Origin: Nyssa sinensis | Taxonomy: Eukaryota > Streptophyta > Magnoliopsida > Cornales > Nyssaceae | Direction of reading: 5' to 3' | Length of the DNA stretch: 64,000 bases | NCBI GenBank assembly: GCA_008638375.1 | Contig: VIRR01000489.1 | Location: 62,001 to 126,000 of the forward strand | Shown: positions 1 through 10,345 of the stretch, in pieces | Layout of the letters: each line of letters opens with the position of its first letter | Position numbering within the stretch: position 1 is the stretch's first letter | The notes under the pieces: generated by a model | Databases searched by the model: none | Told to the model about the DNA's origin: nothing | The model's input: only the letters and a program-made list of their open reading frames with translations | Position numbers and translations under genes: made by a program

Positions 1-700
1 TTAGATTTTTTTTTTTATTTGTAATCCTAAGAAGAAATTTAATTCTCCCATCATACTTATTTCAAATTCGTCTTGCATGCACTTGGCAAAGTTCTTGCAT
101 AGATCTTCACTTGTTGAGCCAAATATAATGTCATCAAAATATATATATACAATGAGTATTTTTTTCCTTTTGTTTTAATAAACAAAGTGGTATCTATGTT
201 CCGCTAGTAAATTCATTTTTAATAAAGAAATCACCAAGTCTTTTATACCAACCTCTAGGAACTTGCTTCAAACCATATAGGATTTTAACTAGCTTGTATA
301 CATGATTTGGTTTTTCATGGTTTTCAAATCCAGAAGGTTGTTCAACATATATTTCCTTAGAAATGAATCCATTCAAGAATGAACTATTTATTTCCATTTG
401 GTAGAGCTTAAACTCTGTGTGGAATGAAAATGCAAGTAGCAATCTTATAGCTTCTAATCTAGCAATCGGGACCAAACTTTCTTCATAATCAATGCCCTAT
501 TCTTGGTTGTTTCCTTGGGCCACTAACCTAGCTTTGTTTCTAGTTATGCTTCCCTCTTCATCTTTCTCATTTCTAAAGACCCATTTAGTTCCAATTACAC
601 TTTGATCTCTAGGTCTAGTACTAGGTTCCATACATTATTTCTTTCAAATTGATTAAATTCTTCTTGCATAACTAATATCCAAGATTCATCATTTCCAGGT
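1..700 (-). pseudogene. Copia-1 reverse transcriptase (RVT_2), partial and frameshifted
   Basis: The longest open stretch, 194-475, reads as the middle of a Copia RT: SSFLNGFISKEIYVEQPSGF, then LYGLKQVPRGWY. Beyond a frameshift, about 160-100 encodes the catalytic box as YFDDIIFG (usually YVDD), so both catalytic aspartates survive. The RT start (about 700-630) contains a DESWILVMQEEFNQF segment, the usual opening of the domain. The enzyme would copy element RNA to cDNA in cytoplasmic particles. Frameshifts near 190 and 480 separate the pieces, and the C-terminal part plus RNase H are off the window. Confidence 0.9.
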
Positions 701-1074
701 TCTTGAATATTTTTGGGTTCAATTTCAGATAGAAATGCTAGATTATTACATACATTTCTCAATGATGCTCTAGTAACAATTCTTTAAGTTGGTTTATCAA
801 TAATTTGATCTTTAGGATGATCTTTGACAAACTTCCATTCTTTGGAAGGGTCTAATCCAACATCTTGAGTTACAATTTCATTTTCAATTTAATATTCTTT
901 TTTTTTATTTCCCTTCTTCAAGATTTTGATGATTTATATTGTCATTGTCTTGAAGTGGTTTATTTGTATTTAAATCATTTTGTACATCATGATCATCCAC
1001 ATTTTTCTTTGTAATGTAAGGATAAGATTCATCAAATACAACACGTATAAATTATTCTAAGGTTAGGGTTCTTT

Positions 1075-1700
1075 TTGTTGAAAATTTTATATGTTTTGCT
1101 TATGGTAGAATATCATAGGAAAATTCCTTCATCGGACTTAACATCAAACTTTTCTAAATTTTTCTTGTCATTTAGGACAAAATTTATAGCCAAATACATG
1201 AAAGTAGCTAATTATTGGCATTTTCCTATTTCAAAGTTCGTAACGAGTTTTTTCAAGTTTTTGTCTTGTACTTTATTTGTCACATAACAAGTAGTGTTTA
1301 CTACTCCAATCCAAAATTACTTGGGTAAGTTATGCTCATTAAGAGTTGTCCTAACCATTTCTTGGAGTGATCTATTTTTCCTTTCAACTACTCCATTTTG
1401 TTGAAGTGTCCTAAGGGCTTAAAAATTGTGACCAATTCCGCATTCATCACAATATTTTTTCTATATTTTTTTTTATCAAATTCTCTACCTCTATCACTCC
1501 TAACATTGTTGATAGAGTATCCCTTTTCATTTTAGATTCTTCTACATAGTTTTGTACAGGCTTCATTTGCCTCATTTTTTTGAGAAAGAAATAGTACCCA
1601 AGTGTATCTTGAGTAGTCATCAACTATCACAAAGACATAATGTTTTCCTCCTAGGCTTGCAACCCCAATAGGTCCAAATAGATCCAAATGTAAGAGTTGT
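1075..1700 (-). pseudogene. Copia-1 integrase core, degenerate
   Basis: Minus-strand translation over several frames gives DLFGPIGVASLGGKHYVFV followed by IVDDYSRYTWVLFLS (about 1700-1570), the start of the integrase catalytic core. Next come a VRSDRGREFD segment (about 1500) and TLQQNGVVERKNRSLQEM (about 1400), matching the second Asp and the catalytic Glu block of Copia integrases. Downstream, a GIFL-YSTISKTYKIFN stretch near 1080 is the usual integrase-to-RT linker. In-frame stops and frameshifts interrupt every segment. Confidence 0.85.
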
Positions 1701-1706
1701 AGTAGT

Positions 1707-2210
1707 CTATTTGTTGTAATATCCTTCTTGTTTTTTTAAGTAGGTTTTTACTTGCTTTCCTAGTTGGCAAGTATCACATACACCATCTTTTATAAATTTA
1801 GTTTTGGGTAAACCTCTAACTAATTCATGTATAGACAAGTTAGAAATTAAGTCCGTACTTGTATGTCTTAGTCTCCTATACCATAGCCAACTACTTTCAT
1901 TTATGGCTGCAAAGCATTGCACATTTTGTGATGCATCTTTAATTAGGAATTTATTGGCTTCAAATATAATAACATAACCTTTGTCACATATTTTACTAAT
2001 AATAAGCAACTTATGTTTCAAGTCATCAACTAGAAGCACATTTTCAATAAATAAAGAGGAGTTTCTGCCTTTGCTTCCAATGCCAATGATTTTACCATTT
2101 CAGTTGTCCCCAAAACTTACATATCCACCATTTTTTAAAGTGAGAGATGTGAACTTGGCTTTGTCTCTGGTCATGTGCCTTAAGCATCTACTATCAAGGA
2201 ACTATTTTTT
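1707..2210 (-). pseudogene. Copia-1 protease and GAG_pre-integrase region
   Basis: The 110-residue open frame at 1707-2039 contains SSWLWYRRLRHTSTDLISNL, then ELVRGLPKTKF and CDTCQLGKQ, the HxRLxH/CxxC zinc-binding GAG_pre-integrase domain. Just upstream (about 2205-2165) the aspartic protease box reads FLDSRCLRHMTRD. The family consensus has DSG at the active site, so the essential glycine is replaced by arginine and the protease would be inactive. It normally cleaves the Gag-Pol polyprotein. Confidence 0.85.
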
Positions 2211-2639
2211 CTTGTTTGAGGAAGACTTCAAGCACACATACAAAAATAGCTCAAGTAACTCATTTTGGTACTTAAACTTTATTAGGTCCCTGAGGGTTAG
2301 TTTTAGATAAACAAGTTCCTTTTGGAACCCAAATCATTTTGCCTGTTCTTTATGCATTTTATAGATTTTTTTAAAGATTGTGCATGAATGGTTGCATTAG
2401 AACTAGAGGCCCTTACAAAAAAAAAAAATTATAAGAATTTTTCTTGGTATGAACATTATATCCCAAACTTGCTTTATTAACATCTTTGTTGTGAGATGAT
2501 TTTATCTAAAATTTCACTTTCTTTTGTAAACTTTTTAATAGTAAAATTCAGATCTTTTTCTAGAGAGAGGAATTTTCTTCCTCAAAATCCTTATTTTTCA
2601 AAATCAGGGAATCCTTTTCTTTCTTTAAAATTTTATTCT

Positions 2640-2840
2640 GATCATTTGAAAAAGAAGAAATTTTCATCTTCTTGAGCCCTGAGGCAAAAGTTTTCTACTT
2701 CTTGGTCACTTGATTCTTCATCTGATTCATCCCAAGTAGCTTTCATTACCTTCTTTTTGGATCTTCTTCCTTCTCCTTTGAGTTAAGGACAGTCTACCTT
2801 TCAGTGTCTCAATTTATGGCACTCGTAGTAAATTGGGGGT
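2640..2840 (-). pseudogene. Copia-1 gag zinc knuckle and acidic linker
   Basis: Minus-strand translation reads YYECHKLRH-KVDCP, a CX2CX4HX4C nucleic-acid-binding knuckle whose first Cys has become Tyr and which carries a stop. It is followed by KKKVMKATWDESDESSDQE, the lysine then acidic linker typical between gag and protease in SIRE-like Copia elements. Confidence 0.7.
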
Positions 2841-3040
2841 TCTTTTTTACTTTATTCCCCTTTTTGTTGCTTTCGATTTTGTTGCTTCATTCTTAGGTAG
2901 CTTTTAAACTTTCTTGTGATGAAGGCAACTTCCTCATCACTTCCTTGATCCTTTTTTTTCTTCATCTTCATCTTCATTTTTATGCGATGAAGATTTAAGA
3001 GCACAATTATTCTTTGGCTTATTCACCCCTTCATGGCTTC

Positions 3041-3708
3041 TTATGGTGCGAGCTTATGAGTCATGAGAGATCCGAGGAGGTCATCAAAGCTTAACTTATT
3101 GAGATCCTTTGCTTCTTGAATAGCTATTACCTTGGCTTCCCATGTTTTTAGTAGAGACCTAAGGATCTTTCTCATCATTTTAACGTTAGTGTAGCTCTTA
3201 CCAATAGCTTTTAAAGAATTAATAATATTAGTAAAGCGAGTAAACATTTACGGTATGGACTTACTATAATCAACTTTAAATAGTTTATAATTATGAACTA
3301 GCATAGTAATTTATTATTCTTTGACTTGATTTATACATTCGTAGGTAACTTCAAGTTTATCCCATATCTTCTTTGCAGAATCACAAGCATAAATTCTATT
3401 GAACTCATTTGCGTCTAAAGCACAATATAAATTACTCATGGCCCTAGCGTTTTTTTTTTTTGAATGATTTTAAGGTCCTTCTCATCCCATTCTTGTTCTT
3501 CTTTAGCAATCTTGGTGGTGCTAGTAGAATTTTCAGTCTTTATATGAATATGAGGCCAATTTGTGATGACCTTCCATATTTCATAGTCTAAAGCTTGAAG
3601 ATAAATCTTCATTCTAGCCTTCCAATTGGTATAATTTAGGTCACTAAATAAAGGAGGCCTATTTGTCGATTTCCCTTCGACAAAGACGGTTCTTACAATA
3701 TTTTTCAT
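3041..3708 (-). pseudogene. Copia-1 gag (UBN2/DUF4219 type)
   Basis: The 5' open frame (3436-3708, 90 residues) has NRPPLFSDLNYTNWKARMKI near its start, the signature of plant Copia Gag that builds the particle shell. The second open frame (3041-3247) continues the same domain with KMMRKILRSLLKTWEAKVIA and LSFDDLLGSLMTHKL. A frameshift and stops separate the two at about 3250-3435. The start ATG lies about 45 bases downstream of the primer site. Confidence 0.9.
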
Positions 3709-3752
3709 ATCGTTTCTCTTAGAGTTTTAACTTTATTTTGCAAAAGATAAGA

Positions 3753-3763
3753 CTCTAATACCA
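3753..3763 (-). other. Copia-1 primer-binding site (tRNA-Met)
   Basis: The minus strand reads TGGTATTAGAG, one mismatch from the initiator tRNA-Met complement TGGTATCAGAG. It lies five bases after the CA that closes the LTR at 3769. Confidence 0.85.
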
Positions 3764-3881
3764 CTTGTTGCCTATATATTTACCCTAGAGAGGGTATATA
3801 TGGTATTTTACAAATATTAGTTTCTTTTCAAAAACTTTAAAAATGAATGTTGTAAATGCACAAGTAAATAAATAATATATA

Positions 3882-3897
3882 TAGAGAGAGAGAGAGG

Positions 3898-3942
<45 letters not shown>
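3882..3942. repeat. (GA)n microsatellite inside the Copia-1 LTR
   Basis: About 60 bases of almost pure AG dinucleotide with a few interruptions, in the transcribed part of the LTR. Confidence 0.95.
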
Positions 3943-3946
<4 letters not shown>

Positions 3947-4360
3947 CACAATAGTTTACGAGGTTTGAAAAACTTTCTATGTCCTTGACTAAAGCATTCC
4001 CACTTGAGTTTTTTCACTATTGTGACCTCCTTGCAAGTGGAGACCAAAACCTTTATAAAGTGAAAACTCCAGTCCTCTTATCCCAACAAAATATACTATT
4101 TTGCCTCATCAGGTTGCACTTACCCATAACTCTCACTATAATGAGATGATAAAATATTGTTTACCAAAAGGCACCCTTTTCAAAAATAGATTTGTTACAA
4201 AAAAATGTTCACTTTCTATAAATAGATTTAGTGTAAGCTCAGAATATTTAAGATGAGTAGAACTTTTAGATCTAGATTTTCAATGTTTGCATCTAAAGTC
4301 AATAATAGAAATGTAGAAGTGCAAGCATGTAAAAAGATGACATAATCATTTCTGAACCTC

Positions 4361-4369
4361 TATTTATAG
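4361..4369 (-). promoter_or_regulatory. TATA box of the Copia-1 LTR
   Basis: The minus strand reads GGCTATAAATAGAGG, a good plant TATA box, about 890 bases into the 1485-bp LTR. It would place transcription start near 4335, leaving roughly 570 bases of R and U5. Confidence 0.6.
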
Positions 4370-5253
4370 CCTTAAAAGAATATGTACGTTGTTTTTAAAA
4401 AATATTCATTTCCCCCATTTTTCTCTATTCAAAATCAGAATCTCGATTTGCTAGATCCACAAATTCAATCGACTGAATCGTCAACTAGTTGACTGATTAT
4501 ATCAACTAAATTGTCTAAAGGGTTTGAGGTTCAATTGTTCAAGAACAATTAGTCAACTCGTTCTAATGTACATTAATTTTAGCCATGAAAAATAGTGGAC
4601 TGATTCTCCTTAGAGGTCGACTGTATTGGATAGTCAGTTTAGACTATTTTATGAAAAAGGTCACTCAGTGGATTGGTTGTTGGAATCGGTTGACTGGTTT
4701 GATTACTATAAAAATAAGCCTTAAGAATCAGTCGACTAGTTCCATGAACTGGTCGACTGGTCTAGGCAATGAATGTGTTCTTGCTTGTTATTTTTAGTAT
4801 ACTTTTATCAAAACCTTTTGATCTTTCAAAACTTAACTTATGTCATTTGTTTTGTTTTGAAAAATCATTTGAGGTTAGTTCTTAGTTGATCATTTTAAAT
4901 AGTAAGAGCTTACGACCAATGATCAATATAATCCTAAATCACTCAAAACCCAAAATAAGAAAAATAAAAAGCCTTCACTTAACTTGTCTTGAATCATTGG
5001 ACTTGAGTGTGTCCATTTGCTTAATTCATTATGAAAGCATTCCATTTGTTTTTATTCTTTCCTTGAAGCATGTTCTTGAGTGGAATTATTTAGCTTGATG
5101 GACTTTATCATTTCTTCGTTAACAATATTTTTTGACCTAGATGACCTATTTGCATTATCATTTGGATAAAACATTAGTTTATTTGGATAATACTTTGTTA
5201 TCATCAAAATTACTAAGGTGTCCTTAGTTGAAAACATTTAGGGCTAACAAACA

Positions 5254-5700
5254 TCATTACACTGTCAAATTTATCGTGTCATTACTTTGGTGCTTGTTTT
5301 AATTTAAAAAGAAATTTATCAAGTCAACACACTTTGTTCTTTTCTCTTGTTAATAATAAATCCTTTTGGTTGTTTTATATATATTTCCTCAATTAATTCA
5401 CCATTGAAGAAAGTTGTATTGATATCAATTTAATGTATTTTAAGATGTATATAGTTGCAATAACTATTAACATATGAATGGATGCTATTTTCGTAACTTA
5501 TGAAAATGTATCAAAATAGCCCAAGTCTTTCTTTTACTTGTTTTTTTTAACAAGAAGGTTGACCTTATATTTATCAATGATACATTTGTTTTCATTTTTA
5601 TCTTGAATATTCACTTATACCCAAGAGGTTTACAACTTGGTGGAAGATCCACTAGTTCCCATTTATTATTTTGCCTAATAGATTCAATTTCATTTCTTGT
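5254..5700 (-). pseudogene. Older Copia reverse transcriptase fragment, cut by Copia-1
   Basis: Minus-strand translation gives RNEIESIRQNNKWELVDLPP, then CKPLGYK-IFKIKMK (about 5640-5580), then INTTFFNGELIEEIYIKQPK (about 5420-5370) and LKQAPK-WHDKFDSVM, ending at 5254 where the Copia-1 LTR starts. These are consecutive blocks of a Copia RT of a different lineage (EIYIKQPKGF, QAPKQWHxKFD). Several stops and frameshifts show it is older than Copia-1. The YVDD half would lie on the far side of Copia-1, outside the window. Confidence 0.85.
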
Positions 5701-7558
5701 CACCTCTTTTCAATATGGAGCTTGAGGACTGGACTTTGCTTCCTTCAAACTTTGAGGCACCAAGGCTTAATCTAAACCCTCCATCTATGAGATTCATTAT
5801 GAAACCTTCGATCAAACTTCCATATTTGCCTATAAATAAACTCCTTGGTTGCCAAGAAGGGAAGAGAAAATGAGGTAGAGTGTTGTTACAATAGTTCTCT
5901 CTCTCTCTCTCGCACAAGTGACGATTCAAATTAAGTCAAGGAGTTTAAACCAAAGTAGTCATGTTTGATTAGAGTTCATAAAAAAAAATAAAAATATTTA
6001 GCGATCCTAAAAAAAAATCACACACACACACATATATATATATAATGATATAAGAATAAAATAATTTTACAATCTCAAAGTAAAATAATAGCTTTTATAG
6101 TTGCTTTTTTTCCTTCAAGGATTTAAAAAAATTCCCTGTTTAGAAGTCTTATTTTCTAATAATTTTTTTTATAGAATTCTTTTTTATTTTAAGATTCTTA
6201 ATTTTTTCTAACAATTTTATTTATTTTTATATTTTAAAGATTCGTATATCACTTTTAGATTTGTATATCACATTTTTTTTTTTTTATATATAAGATAGAG
6301 TAAACCATTGATATTGGAAACTATTCCAAATAGTTTTAACAATATTATGTCTCTTTTGTGTTAATAAAAAGTGTAAAACAAAAAATATCCGTATTTTTAT
6401 ATATAATAAATATAAATATAGATATATATGTTATGTATTTACGTATGTACATGCATGTATATTTTTATGTGTATACATATACATGTATTTATATATATAT
6501 GATGTGTGTGTGTATAGATACATATGTGTACGTACAATATACATCCATAGATGAATAGACATTGGATCAACATGCAATTAGCCCTGCAATATTAGTACTT
6601 TACAGTAAAGCAATCATATTATAATTAGTTATTACAATAAACTCTTTTATAATTGATAAACATAAAAAATTAAAAAATTATTAATTAATATGTTATTTTA
6701 TGTTATAATTAATTAATAAGTATTTCTTACATGTAAATAATTTTTTATAAAAATAGTATCTTGTATGTAACTTTTTAATAATATTTTAAATTTTTTTTTT
6801 AAAAAATATATATATTGCTCAACTTAAGGTATAATAAAAAAACATCTAATATCATTTTTAAGTAAAGAATTTGTATTTATTGATGTTATAATTTTTTCAT
6901 TGACAGTAATTTTGACTTATATTATATTAAATTAATAAATATAATTACAAAAGAATATTATAAATGAGTTATTATAATATATATATATATATATTTATAA
7001 TTATTTTATCTCTTTAATGACTAATTTTAAATTTTTTTAATATTAATTATTAGAGAAATGCACGTGTTTTTAAGCTAATTAATTTAAAAGTGCATTTATT
7101 GTTTTTATATTAATGCCTCACGATACAAGTATTCACACTAGGGACAAGGAAAGAGTATCCTGATCTTAAAATACAACCCAATTTGTGCTTATTTAAGAAC
7201 AACCATTGACGATGAGCATGTATGAATCACTTTGGACTTTTCTTGGCAAGTTCGTATTTACTTTTGTTCTGCAAAAGTTCTGTAAGTCAAATATTTTTCT
7301 GCTTTATAAATTTAATTTATAACTCTATTTAAAGTTAGAACAAAATCCATTTTTTTTGTTCTGTGTTATTAGCTTATAAAACCAGTGTTCTATTTTTCTT
7401 TTAATTCCGTTTCAGTAAATTCTTATTTCGTAAATACAGATTCTATTTTTCAGAAAACAATTTTTTTTTTTTTTAGTTTGATTTTGTCCTTTAAGTAAAA
7501 CTGGTCTATAATTTGTAACAATATATATCTGTATGCATATGTATATTTAATTTAAATA
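5701..7558. other. AT-rich non-coding stretch
   Basis: No coding signature on either strand. A TATA-like CTATAAATAAA at 5830-5840 (plus) followed by a CT-rich leader (5890-5912) could be a core promoter or an LTR remnant; nothing downstream supports a gene. Short (CA)n/(TA)n runs occur at 6020-6044 and TG/TA-rich sequence at 6420-6530. Confidence 0.5.
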
Positions 7559-7565
7559 TGTAAGA

Positions 7566-8140
7566 TCATCTCCAAATGAGGTAGTAAATATGAGGAAGCA
7601 AACGTATCTTTTGATGCTCTTTATACAAATTTGCTACTTTAATTTGTTAATTTTGTTATCTCATATTTTGTTCTTTATCTATGATAAAAAGTTGGTGAAG
7701 TGGGTAAGTTTGTAAGTAGATGAAAAGTTGTAAGTCTTATATATTAATTTTTTTTTATATAAAAATGATGTGTTATAACAACTCAACCAATTTATAAAAA
7801 GTAACTCAATTTTAGAGTTTTTTTAATATGAACTTTAGATAAATAATTCAACCCAGTTAGTAATTTAACAAAAATAAATATTCACATTCCTGTAATGAAA
7901 AGTGAAATTTGAACTTATGACTTTCTTTTTAGAAAGCTGAACTAATCCTGTTAGTTTATACATTTTTTAATGGAAAGAAAAGATTGATATCTTCTTTTTT
8001 ATATAGAAAATTGAAGGTTTCAGATACCTTTATAATTTGTTTCAAAATTATATTGCCTATTGAATTCTTTTTTTCTATTTTTTAAATATGGCACGATAAA
8101 TTAAATTTGTTACTTGATTTAAAAGTTGGGTTGGAGATGG
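7566..8140. mobile_element. 575-bp MITE candidate with 10-bp inverted ends
   Basis: The left end is TCATCTCCAA (7566-7575) and the right end TTGGAGATGG (8131-8140), whose reverse complement is CCATCTCCAA: 9 of 10 match. Both are flanked by the identical 7-mer TGTAAGA (7559-7565 and 8141-8147), as expected of a target-site duplication. The interior is AT-rich with no open frame. Superfamily not assigned; an imperfect 8-bp duplication (hAT-like) is also possible. Confidence 0.55.
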
Positions 8141-8147
8141 TGTAAGA

Positions 8148-8956
8148 AAAAGATCAGAATTGAATATATACATATATACCTTAAAAAGTTGGTTCAGAGG
8201 TGGACTAAATCCTATACGGTGCATTGAGTGGACCCTACCACAATGGTAACTTTCTCATACTGGAAAGCACGTAATGGATCTTACACTCATTTAGTGCACA
8301 TTTCATTTTCTTGAGAGTTCAGTCTCCTCACTTCCATGATTCCTCAAACGGATGTTTCTCATTATTTAAGGTTTTCGACTTGTCAGGATTATCTGGATTT
8401 TTATTTGAGTACAATAGATCTTACATTTTTATATTTTTATTTTTATTTTATCGATCTTCAAATCTCACATTTTTATTTTCAATAATTGTTAAAAATTTAA
8501 TTATTATTGAAATTTTTAATGATTGTGAATATTTATATTGGATAAATAGAGAATGAATAGTGTATGGATAATGATTTAAATGATGAATAGTAGATTTTTA
8601 AAATTAAAGATCAAAATTAAAAATATTATTTATATTTTTAAATTTAATATAAATATAAAAATGAGTTGGGAGCCATGTATTGTTTTCCTTTTTTCAAATT
8701 TAAAGTTTTAAAGGTAGATTGCAGATGTACTTACGAATATCTTTGTTAGGGTTTCAAATATTTTATATATTGATTCTTTTGGTGCATGTGAGCAAAGGAC
8801 GGAAGGTGGATGTCATGATCAAACCTGGAAGGTGGATGTCATGATCAAACCTTGACTAGGGATGGTAATGGCCCATCTCACTCGTAATGCGCCGGGTTTA
8901 AGGAAATGTATTACTATTCTATTTGGATTTAAGGAGGCACGCCATTCTGTCACATC

Positions 8957-8957
<1 letters not shown>
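8148..8957. other. Non-coding AT-rich sequence
   Basis: No coding or RNA feature recognised. The stretch ends at the (TA)n tract where the truncated Gypsy-1 5' LTR begins. Confidence 0.5.
8801..8852. repeat. Perfect 26-bp tandem duplication
   Basis: The unit beginning GGAAGGTGGATGTCATGATC occurs at 8801-8826 and again at 8827-8852 without mismatch. Confidence 0.95.
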
Positions 8958-8993
<36 letters not shown>

Positions 8994-9280
8994 ATGTGTG
9001 TACATAAATGTGTGCACGTGTATAGATGTATATAATTAAGTATATATGTATATATATATATATGTATACACAAAGTGTGTGTGCAGCCTGCGTGCATATA
9101 AGTGTGTGTGTGTGTACTGTTGAATGTGTAATGTGTGTGTGTGTGTGTAGCGATTGAGTGTGCAACACACAAGTGAAGTGAAATGCAATGAGTGAAATAT
9201 ATATATGTGTACATATCTATATAATGGGGCAGAAAGTGAAATGAGTGTGTGCTGTGTACATTGTGTTTGTGTGTGTGTGT

Positions 9281-9299
9281 GGGGGGGGGGGGGGGGGGG
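9281..9299 (+). repeat. Run of 19 guanines
   Basis: An uninterrupted G19 follows a (GT)n tract. The matching place in the 3' LTR (about 17450-17465) has only GGG, so this is a copy-specific expansion or a sequencing artefact. Confidence 0.9.
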
Positions 9300-10254
9300 A
9301 ATTCAGAACTGAAAGAGTGTTTAAGTGTGTAAAGATCATAAATCATGAATGAGAGCAGGTCTGGAGTAGAGAGAGAGAGAAATAAGAGAGAGAGAGAGGG
9401 CAGGTAGATGATGTATGTGTATACATATGTGTGCGTGGGGTTGATTAGAGAAAAACAGAAGGAAATGAAGCAAGTGAGAAACAGAGAGCGAGTCTGGTAT
9501 TCAGAAGTTAGACCAAGAGGGAAGAAGGAAGGAGAGGGAAGAATACAACACCTGGAAACCCAGAACTTTGGTAAGTAACTTTAGTTATGTTTTGAACTTT
9601 TAAAGCATGATGTTTTAGTTTGAATCTTAGGGTCATATTAAGCAAGAAATGAGGAATTATTTGTAAAAAGAATGAATGAAAGAGTAAGAAATCAGTAGGA
9701 AAAGTTAAGTTGCAGGTCATGGTGTTGGAATCGGATTCCTTATATTTTATATGTTAAAGTTAAAATGGACAATGAGAAATTGTTACTGTGAGGTGCAGGA
9801 ACTGATTTGAAACTAGGTTAGGTTAAAACAGTATTAGAGAGGCTTCAAAAATGAGAAATTTTAGTTGGCGGGAGCCACGGGTCTTGGCCATTTCGTGAAG
9901 ATCTAATGGATAAAAATGAAAACTAAGGTTAGGAATGGAGTCTATAGGAAAAATGGAAGAAAACTGCATTTCCAAAATGTTGAAATCTGGTCAAAAAATA
10001 GTCGACATCGCCGGAGATGGCGACGGAACCCTAGGGTTGCTCCACCGAAATATTGAGGGGGACGATGAATAATGTGCCATGCAACGTCGTTTAGTTTGAA
10101 ACCATTTTAAATTTAAAACCTAGATCAGGGGGTGTTTGGCTACGGGCTTCAGAAATTAGAATAGGGACCGAATTGGAATTGGGGTTACACTATCCTCGAA
10201 TTGGGGCGTTGTTCACTATTTGGGGCCAAGAAATATGGAAAAAAAATGTGCAGG

Positions 10255-10345
10255 GGCTGCGCCCTGCGATTCGAACCTAAGCCCATTAGAAAGAAGCCCA
10301 AGCCCCAAACTAGTTGGACAGGTACCACCCTTACCAACTGAAACG
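10255..10345 (-). other. tRNA-like segment with B-box inside the Gypsy-1 LTR
   Basis: The minus strand has AGTTGGTAAGGG (10329-10340), an A-box-like D-arm, and GGTTCGAATCG (10267-10277), a near-consensus pol III B-box, about 60 bases apart. It runs into a GC-rich GGGCGCAGCCCC stretch. It lacks a full cloverleaf, so it is tRNA-derived or SINE-like rather than a tRNA gene. Confidence 0.4.

Larger units (their letters stand above)
1..5253 (-). mobile_element. Copia-1, Ty1/copia LTR retrotransposon (SIRE-like), incomplete at left edge
   Basis: On the minus strand the order is LTR, tRNA-Met primer site, gag, zinc-knuckle linker, protease, pre-integrase zinc region, integrase and reverse transcriptase, which is the Ty1/copia order (integrase before RT). 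The RNase H half of pol and the 3' LTR lie beyond position 1. Reading frames are broken throughout, so this copy is dead. The long (about 1.5 kb) LTR and the gag and linker resemble the SIRE/Maximus lineage; that lineage call is inference. Confidence 0.9.
3769..5253 (-). repeat. Copia-1 5' LTR (about 1485 bp)
   Basis: Minus-strand ends are TGTTTGTTAGCC (5253) and GGCA (3769), directly before the primer site, so the LTR boundaries are supported on both sides. The outer boundary is confirmed because coding sequence of an older Copia RT resumes at 5254. The LTR holds a TATA box (4361-4369), a (GA)n tract (3882-3942) and a cluster of GTCGACTGG-like motifs (4450-4765). Small open frames inside it are not genes. 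Confidence 0.88.

Noticed and set aside
5830..5929. TATA box with CT-rich leader as a host gene promoter
   Set aside because: No coding sequence follows on the plus strand, and the area borders Copia debris; an LTR remnant is as likely.
8950..8962. TGTCACATCTCGA as the terminus of an inverted Gypsy-A type LTR
   Set aside because: Only 11 of 13 bases match and the following sequence is a (TA)n tract with no LTR similarity.
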